Source: Chloroflexia bacterium (GTDB lineage: Bacteria > Chloroflexota > Chloroflexia > Thermomicrobiales > UBA6265). Taken from it: DNA of 6,282 nt. The notes below the pieces were generated by a model. It was not told where the DNA came from. It made no database searches and saw only the letters and a list, made by a program, of their open reading frames with translations. Both the position numbers and the translations under genes were made by a program. The first letter of the stretch is position 1; each line of letters opens with the position of its first letter. The stretch lies in assembly GCA_013696525.1 (NCBI GenBank), contig JACCYK010000262.1, positions 1-6,282 on the forward strand. Direction: 5' to 3'. Shown here piece after piece: positions 1-6,238 of the stretch.

Positions 1-1656
1 GCCCCAGACCGTCATCCGGGCGTTGGACATCGCGGCCCCGTACGACTCGGCGGCGGCGATGCGGACCGCCTTCTCCGCCTCGATCCGGGCCAAATCGACT
101 TGCAGGTCACGCGAGATCGTCTCGAACTGGGCCTTGTTCTCCAGCTCCTGACGCTCGACCGAGACGCGGGCGCGTTCGACTTCGACCCTCTGCCGTTCGA
201 CATCGACCGGGACCATCTGCACGGCGCGCTCGCCTTCGGCCCGGAGGGTCGTCGCTTCCTTGTCCGCCTGGGCCCGGGTGAGCTGGGCGGCGGCGTCGCG
301 GGTCGCGGCGACTTCGGCGCTTTCGGCAGCCTTGACGACCGCGTAGGCGGCGACATCGGCCGTGACCTGCTCCTGAAGGCGGCGGCGCTCGAACTCGGCC
401 TGGGCTTCGATGATGGCCCGCGACTTGTCGCGCTCGGCGGTCTGGGTCACTTCCACGGTGCGGACGGCCTGGCGCTCTTCCTCCATCCGCGCTTCGGCGG
501 CGAATCGCTCCGCCTCGGCGGCGGCCCGGTCCCGCTCCTTGGTCGCCACCTGGATCTGGCTGGTGCGGGTGGCGAGCTCGGCCGTCCGCATCTTGTCGAT
601 CTCGGCAACCTGGGCCGCCTGCTCACGTAGCTGATTGGCGACTTCGAGCGCCTGGTTCATCTCCACTTCAGCCACTTGGATCGCTTCGTCCCGCTTCACT
701 TGGGCCACCCCGGCCAGGCGGGTCTGCTCGGCGGCGACGGTGTCGGCCTGCTGCTTCGCCTCGGCCTGGGCGATCTGAATGTTGCGGTCTTTTTGGGCGG
801 CGGCGTTGGCGCGGGCCACTTCCTGCTCGAACACGAACTGGTCGCGGGTGACATCCTGGGCGGTCACCTTCTGGTCCGCTTCCCGTTGGATCAAGTTGCG
901 CTCGACCCGCTGCCGCTGCGTGATCTCGGCGATGGTGCGCAGGCCCTGGGCGTCGAAAACGTTGTCCTCGCCCCGCATCGCGTTGGGCGGCGTCTGGTCG
1001 AGGCGGGAGATGGTCACCGACTCCAAGGTCAGGCCGTTGTGGGCCAGGTCTTTCTCGACGATGACTTGGACCGCCTGGGCAAACTCGTCGCGCTTGGTGT
1101 GCAGCTCGTGCAGGGGCCGGGTGGCCGCCACCGTGCGCAAAGCGGAGACGAGCTTCTGGTTGACCAGCAGCTTAACGTTCTCGGGCTCGACCGACCGCTC
1201 ACCAAGCGAGGTGGCGGCGGCCAGGATGTGCTCTCGGATCTTCTGGACCTTGATGTAGAACTCGGCCGCGACATCGGCTCGCAGATTGTCGCCGGTGATC
1301 AGGGCGTCGGGGCCGGAGCGATCGACGTCGAGCCGCATCGTTTGCAGCGAGACGGGAACGATCTCGTGGACCACCGGTACCACCAGGGCGCCGCCGTCGA
1401 TGATCGGCTGCTGGCCGCCCATACCGGTGCGGACGAAGGCTTGGTCGGCCGAGGTTTTAATGTAGAGCCGGGTAATGGTGGTGATAATGGCGCCGATGAT
1501 CAGGATGCCGACGCCAAAGGCGAGCAAGATCACCTGGCTCGGTCCCGACAGGCTGGTGAAGCCGGCGCTCGTCGCGATGAACGGACCAAGGATAAAGACC
1601 AAAGCGATCAGGATAAAAAGCAGCCCGATGCCGCCCGTGCTATTGCCGCGATTCAT
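1..1656 (-). CDS. Flotillin / SPFH-domain protein of the YqiK type (3' end missing)
   Basis: Flotillins are SPFH (Band 7) membrane proteins that oligomerise and organise membrane microdomains. The reading frame is open from the ATG at 1656 to the left edge: 552 codons with no stop, so the C-terminus is outside the window. Residues 9-28 and 42-62 are hydrophobic and look like a membrane hairpin; R3 before it, and R63 and K67 after it, put both ends in the cytoplasm. Residues about 64-230 are the SPFH domain, including the segment SADQAFVRTGMGG, which closely resembles E. coli YqiK as I recall it. Residues about 240-535 are a long Ala/Glu/Arg/Gln-rich coiled coil with flotillin-type AEA repeats. 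E. coli YqiK is about 550 residues, so this protein is at least as long and probably longer. The start overlaps the stop of the YqiJ-like gene (ATGA), which implies coupled translation. The family call is secure; the physiological role is not shown by the sequence. Confidence 0.93.
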   Translation of the reverse strand, partial: MNRGNSTGGIGLLFILIALVFILGPFIATSAGFTSLSGPSQVILLAFGVGILIIGAIITTITRLYIKTSADQAFVRTGMGGQQPIIDGGALVVPVVHEIVPVSLQTMRLDVDRSGPDALITGDNLRADVAAEFYIKVQKIREHILAAATSLGERSVEPENVKLLVNQKLVSALRTVAATRPLHELHTKRDEFAQAVQVIVEKDLAHNGLTLESVTISRLDQTPPNAMRGEDNVFDAQGLRTIAEITQRQRVERNLIQREADQKVTAQDVTRDQFVFEQEVARANAAAQKDRNIQIAQAEAKQQADTVAAEQTRLAGVAQVKRDEAIQVAEVEMNQALEVANQLREQAAQVAEIDKMRTAELATRTSQIQVATKERDRAAAEAERFAAEARMEEERQAVRTVEVTQTAERDKSRAIIEAQAEFERRRLQEQVTADVAAYAVVKAAESAEVAATRDAAAQLTRAQADKEATTLRAEGERAVQMVPVDVERQRVEVERARVSVERQELENKAQFETISRDLQVDLARIEAEKAVRIAAAESYGAAMSNARMTVWG

Positions 1657-2393
1657 TGTTCACGTACCTCCTCGTGGGTGGGCAGGCGCCGGGGAGACGC
1701 GACAGCCTCATGCGGATCGTGCTCGGGCGTCACCAAGAACGCATTGCTGTCCGGATCATAGCGCCACAGCACGACGCTGCTCTGGGCGGGAATCGGCGTT
1801 TCGCCAGGGAGGATCCGGACCGGCACCTCATGCATGCGGCCCTGATCGTCGTAGAGCTGAGCCGACCCCGTGCTGTCGGTCACGCCGTAGCGAACGCTGG
1901 CCAGCCGGCCGACCAGTTGCCGGTTGCTGACGGCATAGGTTTCGGTGGTCGGCAGCAGCCGGTGGAGGGCGCCGGCGAGTACCCGGGTCAGCACCAGGGA
2001 GCCGATGAGGGCCAGCGCCAGGGACGGCCAGATAAACAGGGCCGGCGAGTCGATCACCGAGCCAAAGATAATGTTCCCCAGCCACCCGAGGAACCCCCAC
2101 AGGAAGGCGAAGCTGACGAGCAAGAGCGAAAGCGGCGCCCGGCCGACTCCAGCCAGGCTGAGGATGTGCATCACCCCCCCTGACTGGGCGGGCTCACCGT
2201 CGGCCGAGGCGCCGCCGCCGCTGAACGCGTGCTCGATGCCGTGGACGTCGCCGGGGTCGAGGTCCGCATCCAGGCCGGCGTCAACGTCGCCCGTGTCGCC
2301 GGCGATGGTCCCGGTTGCTAGGAGCAGCAGGTAGAGCAACGCCCCAACCGCCGGCAGGACGAAGATGAGGTTCCACCAACTCAGGACGTTCAC
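1653..2393 (-). CDS. YqiJ/NfeD-type membrane protein with C-terminal OB-fold-like domain
   Basis: 246 residues from a GTG start. This is the partner protein usually encoded beside flotillins (YqiJ with YqiK in E. coli, YuaF with FloT in Bacillus). Membrane segments are seen at about 7-28, 88-112 and 116-140. Between the first two lies an acidic Asp/Gly-rich loop (33-70) with the segment DAGLDADLD, followed by LAGVGRAPLSLLL; both resemble E. coli YqiJ as I recall it. Residues about 158-224 are beta-rich and fit the small OB-fold domain of NfeD-like proteins. The last 20 residues are charged and overlap the flotillin ribosome site. I chose the GTG at 2393 because it follows a GGGAG at a 9-base spacing and starts right before the first membrane segment. 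A longer reading from a TTG at 2465 adds 24 residues of arginine-rich, non-conserved-looking sequence without a ribosome site. No protease motif is visible, so this is the short, protease-free type. The role beside flotillin is inferred from family context. Confidence 0.85.
   Translation of the reverse strand: MNVLSWWNLIFVLPAVGALLYLLLLATGTIAGDTGDVDAGLDADLDPGDVHGIEHAFSGGGASADGEPAQSGGVMHILSLAGVGRAPLSLLLVSFAFLWGFLGWLGNIIFGSVIDSPALFIWPSLALALIGSLVLTRVLAGALHRLLPTTETYAVSNRQLVGRLASVRYGVTDSTGSAQLYDDQGRMHEVPVRILPGETPIPAQSSVVLWRYDPDSNAFLVTPEHDPHEAVASPRRLPTHEEVREQ
1666..1673 (-). promoter_or_regulatory. Ribosome binding site of the flotillin gene
   Basis: Read on the minus strand this is GAGGAGGT, a near-perfect Shine-Dalgarno sequence, ending nine bases before the ATG at 1656. 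It lies inside the last codons of the YqiJ-like gene. It supports the overlapping ATGA start and suggests that the flotillin can be initiated independently as well as by coupling. Confidence 0.8.
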
Positions 2394-2402
2394 GGTTGGC
2401 CG

Positions 2403-2407
2403 CTCCC
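2403..2407 (-). promoter_or_regulatory. Ribosome binding site deciding the GTG start of the YqiJ-like gene
   Basis: The minus strand reads GGGAG, nine bases before the GTG at 2393. It is a moderate Shine-Dalgarno sequence and the only one near a usable start for this gene. It directly abuts the hairpin at 2408-2424. Confidence 0.5.
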
Positions 2408-2424
2408 GCGCGGCACCGCCGCGC
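2408..2424 (-). promoter_or_regulatory. GC-only hairpin abutting the YqiJ-like ribosome site
   Basis: A perfect 7-bp inverted repeat, GCGCGGC and GCCGCGC, encloses a 3-base loop. On the transcript its 3' arm ends immediately before the GGGAG ribosome site. There is no run of U after it, so it is not a terminator. It may affect translation initiation or mRNA stability of the YqiJ-like/flotillin unit; that role is inference, and GC-rich DNA produces such stems by chance. Confidence 0.45.
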
Positions 2425-2563
2425 ACGCTGAACAGGCAGGGCGAATGGACTCGGGTCGTTCCCAATCAGCGTCTGTATGCACATGATACGCGACCCGGGG
2501 CGACGATGCAGCGATGCTCGCGCCGGGAGGGTTGTGCTCCGAGTGGTTCGAGGAGGTGATTCG

Positions 2564-3076
2564 CTATGGGGCGAGGTTGGCGGCGAGCAGCCAGCCGCCG
2601 GTGCCGTCATACGAGGCGGCGAGGTAGCGGTCGACCGCGGCGCCGGTCAAGATGACCGTCTCACCGGCGGGGACGACCATCAGCAGACGCCCATCAACAC
2701 CCGGGGCGTCGGTGATCTCGGTTAGGACGTTAGCGGTGGCGGTTTGGATCTGGCCGGCGCGAATGGCGTTGACGTCGACCCAACCGGCGAGGCCGCCGGT
2801 GGCGACCTCGACATAATCGCCGCTGGCATCGCCGGTCAATTCCATCTCGGCGCCGGCGGCAAGCTCGCTCACGATCGCGCCGTCGGCGGCCGGGGCCGCG
2901 CGGACGACCAGGTCAACGTCCGCGGTCGCGATGCCCGGGGCGTGCGCCCCGGCCGTTCGGTACGACGTCCAGGCCGAGGCCAGGACGAGCATGCCGGCGA
3001 GAATGGCGGGGGCAATGACACGAGCCCGCGAGCGAGCCGGGAAGCGCCGCCATGCGGCGATGGAATCAACCTTCAT
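2564..3076 (-). CDS. Membrane-anchored or secreted protein with two SH3b-like repeats
   Basis: 170 residues. The N-terminus (1-18) is basic, followed by one hydrophobic segment at about 19-37 that is either an uncleaved signal anchor or a signal peptide (a possible cleavage region follows the Ala-rich stretch ending at about 46). Two bacterial SH3-like repeats follow, at about 52-107 and 113-168. Each has the pattern of an Ala-Pro segment, a hydrophobic strand, a Gly-rich turn and a conserved G-W near the end (LAGWVDVNAI and TGGWLLAANL). SH3b domains usually bind cell-wall peptides or other extracytoplasmic ligands. There is no attached hydrolase or catalytic domain, so a binding or sensing role is more likely than an enzymatic one. 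The start at 3076 was chosen because a strong GGAGG lies nine bases upstream; a GTG codon immediately before it is an equally spaced alternative. The gene lies 170 bases upstream of the YqiJ-like/flotillin unit in the same orientation. Exact function unknown. Confidence 0.8.
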   Translation of the reverse strand: MKVDSIAAWRRFPARSRARVIAPAILAGMLVLASAWTSYRTAGAHAPGIATADVDLVVRAAPAADGAIVSELAAGAEMELTGDASGDYVEVATGGLAGWVDVNAIRAGQIQTATANVLTEITDAPGVDGRLLMVVPAGETVILTGAAVDRYLAASYDGTGGWLLAANLAP

Positions 3077-3083
3077 CACGTTG

Positions 3084-3093
3084 CTCCTCCTTC
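3084..3093 (-). promoter_or_regulatory. Ribosome binding site of the SH3-like gene
   Basis: The minus strand reads GAAGGAGGAG, with its AGGAGG core nine bases from the ATG at 3076. This favours the 170-residue protein over a 187-residue reading that begins at 3127 without a ribosome site. Confidence 0.7.
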
Positions 3094-3128
3094 CACTACC
3101 GCGGTCGTTCGCGACGAATCCGCCCACC

Positions 3129-3159
3129 AGTCATGTGACTCATAGGCATGATAGATGCC
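3129..3159. repeat. Two adjacent short dyads upstream of the SH3-like gene
   Basis: AGTCA-TG-TGACT (3129-3140) and GGCAT-GATAG-ATGCC (3145-3159) are inverted repeats with 5-bp arms, four bases apart, about 55-85 bases before the SH3-like start. They lie in the 160-base gap after iolD, where a promoter or operator for the downstream gene would be expected. The minus strand reads TATCAT within the second dyad, which could act as a -10 element, but no good -35 is seen at the right spacing. The second dyad could also form a weak hairpin after iolD, without a U run. Arms this short occur by chance. Confidence 0.3.
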
Positions 3160-3236
3160 GCGGATGGCTGAATAGCGTCTCCCCGGTCACGAGTTGGTCG
3201 CGGCTTTGTCACGAACTTACGACGAGCGCGGGCGGC

Positions 3237-5123
3237 TCACTCCGTCTCGGACGCGGTGAAATAGCGTTCGTTAGCCCGGTCCGAGACGTACTCGGCGCGG
3301 GCGGCCCGGACATCGGGATCGCCGGACACCTCGGCGATGGGGACATCCCACCAACTCTCGAAGCTCGGCACCCGGGCCTCGTTGTCGAGGCGGACCTGGA
3401 TTACCGTCGTCGTGGTTTCCCGCTTGGCTTGGGCGAGCGCCGTCCGAAGCTCGTCCGCCGTGCGGGCGCTGAGCGCGACCGCACCCAGGCTGGCGGCGTT
3501 GGCCGCGAAGTCGATTGGCACCGGTTCCCCGTCGAGCAATCCGGTCTCGGGATTTCGGAAGCGTAGCTCGTTGCCGAACGACGGGGAGCCCGAGGCGCGT
3601 TGCAAGCCGTGGATCGATTGATAGCCATGGTTATCGACGACCACGATAATCAGCTTCACGCCTTCCTGAATGGCGGTGACGATCTCACTCGACATGAGGA
3701 GATAGCTGCCATCTCCGACCATGACGAATACTTCACGCTCCGGATCGGCCATTTTGACCCCTAGGCCGCCGGCAATCTCGTAGCCCATGCAGGAGAATCC
3801 ATACTCGACGTGATAGCTCTTGGCATCGAGCGGGCGCCACAGCTTCATCAGGTCGCCCGGCATGCTACCGGCGGCACAGACCACGACATCGCGTGGCCCG
3901 CCGGCGTCGTTGACGATACCGATCACGTTCGCCTGAGACGGCCGCGCCGGGTCCGTGACCTTGCGCAACGAGTCGACCGCGCTGTTCCATTCCGCTTTCA
4001 GCGATTCGACCCGATCGCCGGTCGCGGCGGCGGTCTGGTAGCCAGCCTGTTGGAGCATGGGGAGCAGCGACGTCAACGCGGTCCGGGCGTCGCTGACGAG
4101 CGGAAAAGCGCCCAGCTTGGCGGTGTCCTTGGCGGAGACATTGATCGATAAGAACCGGACGTCCGGGTTCTGAAACGCGGTGTGGGAGGCGGTGGTGAAA
4201 TCGGAGAGGCGGGTCCCGATCGCGATCACCAAATCGGCCCCGTGGGCCAGCCGGTTGGCGGCGAGGCCGCCGTTTGATCCCACCGCTCCCACGTTCCACG
4301 GATGTGACCAGGGTAGGGCTCCCTTCCCGGCCTGAGTTTCGGAGACTGGAATGCCCAGCCTGCCGGCGAAATCGGCCAGCGCGGCGGTTGCCTCGCTGTA
4401 GATGACGCCGCCGCCGGCGATGATCAACGGCCGCCGCGCGGCGCGGATCATCTCGGCCGCGGTCTGCAACGCCGGCTCGGGGGCGATGGCTCGTGCCACA
4501 TGATGCACCCGCTTGGCGAGGAACGAGGCGGGATAGTCGTACGCTTCGGTTTGAACGTCCTGCGGCAAGGCGATCGTGGCCGCACCGGTTTCCGCCTGAT
4601 CGGTGAGGATCCGCATCGCCTCCGGCAGGCTGGCCAGGATTTGCTCCGGCCGGTTGATCCGGTCCCAGAACTTCGACACGGGACGGAAAGCGTCGTTGAC
4701 GCTGATGTCGAGGCTGAGCGGATGCTCAAGCTGCTGTAAGACCGGATCGGGACGGTGGCTGGCGAAGATGTCGCCGGGCAAGAGGAGGACGGGGAGGCGG
4801 TTCACGGTCGCGGTGGCGGCGCCGGTAATCATGTTGGTGGCGCCGGGCCCGATCGAGGAGGTGCAGGCAAAGGTTTGCAGCCGGTTCCGCATCTTGGCGT
4901 AGGCGATGGTGGCATGCACCATCCCCTGCTCATTCTGCGGCCGGTAGTAGGAGAGCTGGTCTGGGCGCTCGGCCAGGGCCTGGCCGATGCCGGCGACGTT
5001 GCCATGGCCAAAGATGCCCCACATGCCGGCGAAGAAGGGCTGCTCGATGCCGTCCCGCTCGACGTACTGGTGCGAGAGAAATCGCACCACGGCCTGCGCC
5101 ATCGTCAGCCGGACGGTTGTCAT
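3237..5123 (-). CDS. iolD: 3D-(3,5/4)-trihydroxycyclohexane-1,2-dione hydrolase (IolD)
   Basis: 628 residues, the usual length for IolD. This thiamine-diphosphate enzyme of the acetolactate-synthase superfamily opens the ring of trihydroxycyclohexane-1,2-dione to give 5-deoxy-D-glucuronate in cytoplasmic myo-inositol breakdown. The N-terminal ThDP domain (about 6-195) contains FGHGNVAGIGQAL (38-50), typical of IolD, and RPQNEQG with the expected cofactor-activating glutamate at E65. The central domain (about 215-360) is the Rossmann-like domain of the superfamily. The C-terminal domain carries the ThDP/Mg site from GDG (470-472) to DN (497-498). I chose the ATG at 5123 because AAAGGAG lies six bases upstream and the protein then begins MTTVRLTMAQA, as in the family; the frame extends upstream to 5216 but that part overlaps iolB and looks non-coding. 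The gene follows iolB by 25 bases, so the two are very likely cotranscribed. All key motifs are intact. Confidence 0.95.
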   Translation of the reverse strand: MTTVRLTMAQAVVRFLSHQYVERDGIEQPFFAGMWGIFGHGNVAGIGQALAERPDQLSYYRPQNEQGMVHATIAYAKMRNRLQTFACTSSIGPGATNMITGAATATVNRLPVLLLPGDIFASHRPDPVLQQLEHPLSLDISVNDAFRPVSKFWDRINRPEQILASLPEAMRILTDQAETGAATIALPQDVQTEAYDYPASFLAKRVHHVARAIAPEPALQTAAEMIRAARRPLIIAGGGVIYSEATAALADFAGRLGIPVSETQAGKGALPWSHPWNVGAVGSNGGLAANRLAHGADLVIAIGTRLSDFTTASHTAFQNPDVRFLSINVSAKDTAKLGAFPLVSDARTALTSLLPMLQQAGYQTAAATGDRVESLKAEWNSAVDSLRKVTDPARPSQANVIGIVNDAGGPRDVVVCAAGSMPGDLMKLWRPLDAKSYHVEYGFSCMGYEIAGGLGVKMADPEREVFVMVGDGSYLLMSSEIVTAIQEGVKLIIVVVDNHGYQSIHGLQRASGSPSFGNELRFRNPETGLLDGEPVPIDFAANAASLGAVALSARTADELRTALAQAKRETTTTVIQVRLDNEARVPSFESWWDVPIAEVSGDPDVRAARAEYVSDRANERYFTASETE

Positions 5124-5129
5124 GGGTCG

Positions 5130-5136
5130 CTCCTTT
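5130..5136 (-). promoter_or_regulatory. Ribosome binding site of iolD
   Basis: The minus strand reads AAAGGAG, six bases before the ATG at 5123. It lies in the 25-base iolB-iolD gap and decides the iolD start against a longer frame that would overlap iolB. Confidence 0.7.
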
Positions 5137-5148
5137 GCCCCTGCCTGG

Positions 5149-6054
5149 CTAGGCCCGTTTACCAGCGGCTCCGTTGACCCGGCGCTCGATGTCACGCCAA
5201 TCGTGGATGCCGTCATTCATTTCGTCCCGCCAGGTGCCGCGCACCCAGGCATAGGCCGGATCGTCCGCCGGTTGCATCGTCCGCACTGACTCGTTGCCGG
5301 CCAAGATGTTCAGGTAATAGCCGGTATAGCCGTGGGCGACGGCAAAGACGTGATACCCCTCCGGCACCAGCAGTAGGTCGCCGTCGCGGATGATGTAGAC
5401 CTCGTCAACCGTTCCATCCCCCGTGTAGAGACGCTGGAAGGCGAAGCCGTCATTGGGATCGATCCGGTAGTAGTAGATCTCTTCCAGGTCCGCCTCCGCC
5501 GGCAGGTCGCTGACGTCGTGCTTGTGTGGCGGATAGCTCGACCAGTTGCCGCTGGGGGTGAAGACTTCCACGACGAGCAAGCGATCAGCCGGGAACCCGG
5601 GTTTGATGATGTGGTTGATCTGCCGGGCCGCGTTGCCAGCGCCGCGGATCTCGACCGCGACATCCTTCGGCTCGATCATGACCGGCTCGCGCCGCTGATC
5701 GGCCCGGGCGCCACAGACAGCCAGCTCTACCGTGGTCTCCCCCGTCACCGACAGCTCGCTGTCTCGCGGCAGATACAGGGCGGACGGGGGACCGCTGAAG
5801 ACGCTCGACCGGCCGCCGATCGTCCAGGAATCCTTCCCCGAGTGGACGGTGCAGGTGCCGCCGAGCGGCACCAGCGCCACTTCGTCATCCCGCGTCGCGT
5901 AGGTCCAGGATGCGCCCGGTTCCAGCCGTTGCACGAACAGGCTCGTGTAATCCCAACCGGCCCGCTCCGGCGTGACGTTGATCAGCTCGCCCGGCGAGCC
6001 GTCTGAGCGTGCGGACCGGAGCAGAAGCTCGGCGGGAGCGGTTGAACTTACCAT
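5149..6054 (-). CDS. iolB: 5-deoxy-glucuronate isomerase (IolB)
   Basis: 301 residues, slightly longer than the roughly 270 of Bacillus IolB. The enzyme converts 5-deoxy-D-glucuronate, the product of IolD, to 2-deoxy-5-keto-D-gluconate in cytoplasmic myo-inositol catabolism. It is a bicupin of the KduI/IolB family, with an N-terminal beta-barrel at about 20-115 and a C-terminal one at about 130-255. The C-terminal cupin has the metal-site pattern: SSYPPHKHD gives H177 and H179, LEEIYYYR gives E191 or E192, and PEGYHVF gives H235. The conserved tail region around DPAYAWVRGTW is present. The ATG at 6054 is preceded by AAGGGGGT at a suitable spacing. The stop at 5149 is 25 bases before iolD, so both genes form an operon carrying consecutive pathway steps. 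In Bacillus iolC lies between iolB and iolD; here it is absent. The identification is secure by motif and context. Confidence 0.95.
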   Translation of the reverse strand: MVSSTAPAELLLRSARSDGSPGELINVTPERAGWDYTSLFVQRLEPGASWTYATRDDEVALVPLGGTCTVHSGKDSWTIGGRSSVFSGPPSALYLPRDSELSVTGETTVELAVCGARADQRREPVMIEPKDVAVEIRGAGNAARQINHIIKPGFPADRLLVVEVFTPSGNWSSYPPHKHDVSDLPAEADLEEIYYYRIDPNDGFAFQRLYTGDGTVDEVYIIRDGDLLLVPEGYHVFAVAHGYTGYYLNILAGNESVRTMQPADDPAYAWVRGTWRDEMNDGIHDWRDIERRVNGAAGKRA

Positions 6055-6060
6055 TGTCGA

Positions 6061-6068
6061 ACCCCCTT
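6061..6068 (-). promoter_or_regulatory. Ribosome binding site of iolB
   Basis: The minus strand reads AAGGGGGT, with the G run ending seven bases before the ATG at 6054. It is a G-rich variant of the Shine-Dalgarno sequence and supports this start. Confidence 0.55.
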
Positions 6069-6089
6069 CGTCCTACGATCAGTGCTCGT

Positions 6090-6095
6090 AGTGTA
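6090..6095 (-). promoter_or_regulatory. Possible -10 element for iolB
   Basis: The minus strand reads TACACT about 35 bases before the iolB start, a fair match to a sigma-70-type -10 box. No convincing -35 hexamer is found 16-18 bases further upstream. iolB may instead be read through from genes beyond the right edge, so this is weak. Confidence 0.2.
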
Positions 6096-6136
6096 GCGGA
6101 GCCTGGTGCAGGCAGGGAGGTCTCGTCTCGCGGCCA

Positions 6137-6160
6137 AGCTCGGGAATAAATCCCCGAGCT
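6137..6160. repeat. Strong hairpin, 8-bp arms
   Basis: Arms AGCTCGGG (6137-6144) and CCCGAGCT (6153-6160) flank the loop AATAAATC. On either strand the transcript would form a GC-rich stem. There is no U run after the stem on the minus strand, so a terminator role for genes upstream of iolB is possible but not supported. Confidence 0.6.
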
Positions 6161-6226
6161 GAATTCACCAACCACCCTGACGGGTGCTCATGGCGGTTCG
6201 AGAGCACTGATTTTCCCAGCAATAGA

Positions 6227-6238
6227 GTCAAATTTGAC
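6227..6238. promoter_or_regulatory. Perfect 12-bp palindrome, possible operator
   Basis: GTCAAATTTGAC is identical on both strands and is A/T-rich in GC-rich surroundings, 173 bases upstream of the iolB start. It could be a repressor site or part of the palindromic block around it. Nothing in the window identifies a binding protein. Confidence 0.3.

Noticed and set aside
100..630. A 176-codon open frame on the plus strand
   Set aside because: It is the antisense mirror of the flotillin coiled coil, with the same biased composition and no ribosome site.
676..1761. A 361-codon open frame on the plus strand
   Set aside because: It lies antisense to the flotillin, whose minus-strand frame gives clear SPFH and coiled-coil sequence. 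Its product is a low-complexity Gly/Leu/Asp mix typical of the mirror of a high-GC coding frame.
1656..2183. A 175-codon open frame on the plus strand across the YqiJ-like gene
   Set aside because: Its composition is Arg/Gln/Pro-rich with no recognisable domain, and the opposite strand has membrane segments and an OB-like domain.
2394..2465. Longer start of the YqiJ-like gene at a TTG
   Set aside because: There is no ribosome site before it, and the extra 24 residues look non-coding and run through the hairpin at 2408-2424.
2281..2485. Possible leader peptide starting at an ATG near 2485 on the minus strand
   Set aside because: It has no ribosome site and continues out of frame well into the YqiJ-like gene, with shadow-like Arg/Pro-rich composition.
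2566..2655. Plus-strand AGGAGGTGA followed nine bases later by ATG
   Set aside because: It looks like a perfect start signal, but the frame stops after 29 very Arg-rich codons and lies antisense to the end of the SH3-like gene.
3140..3236. Intrinsic terminator after iolD
   Set aside because: The only stem is the 5-bp GGCAT/ATGCC dyad, and no U run follows it on the minus strand.
6184..6211. tRNA-like fragment around GGTTCGAGA
   Set aside because: The T-loop-like bases are not flanked by a pairing 5-bp stem and no acceptor, D or anticodon arm can be drawn; the sequence is explained by the GTGCTC/GAGCAC hairpin.
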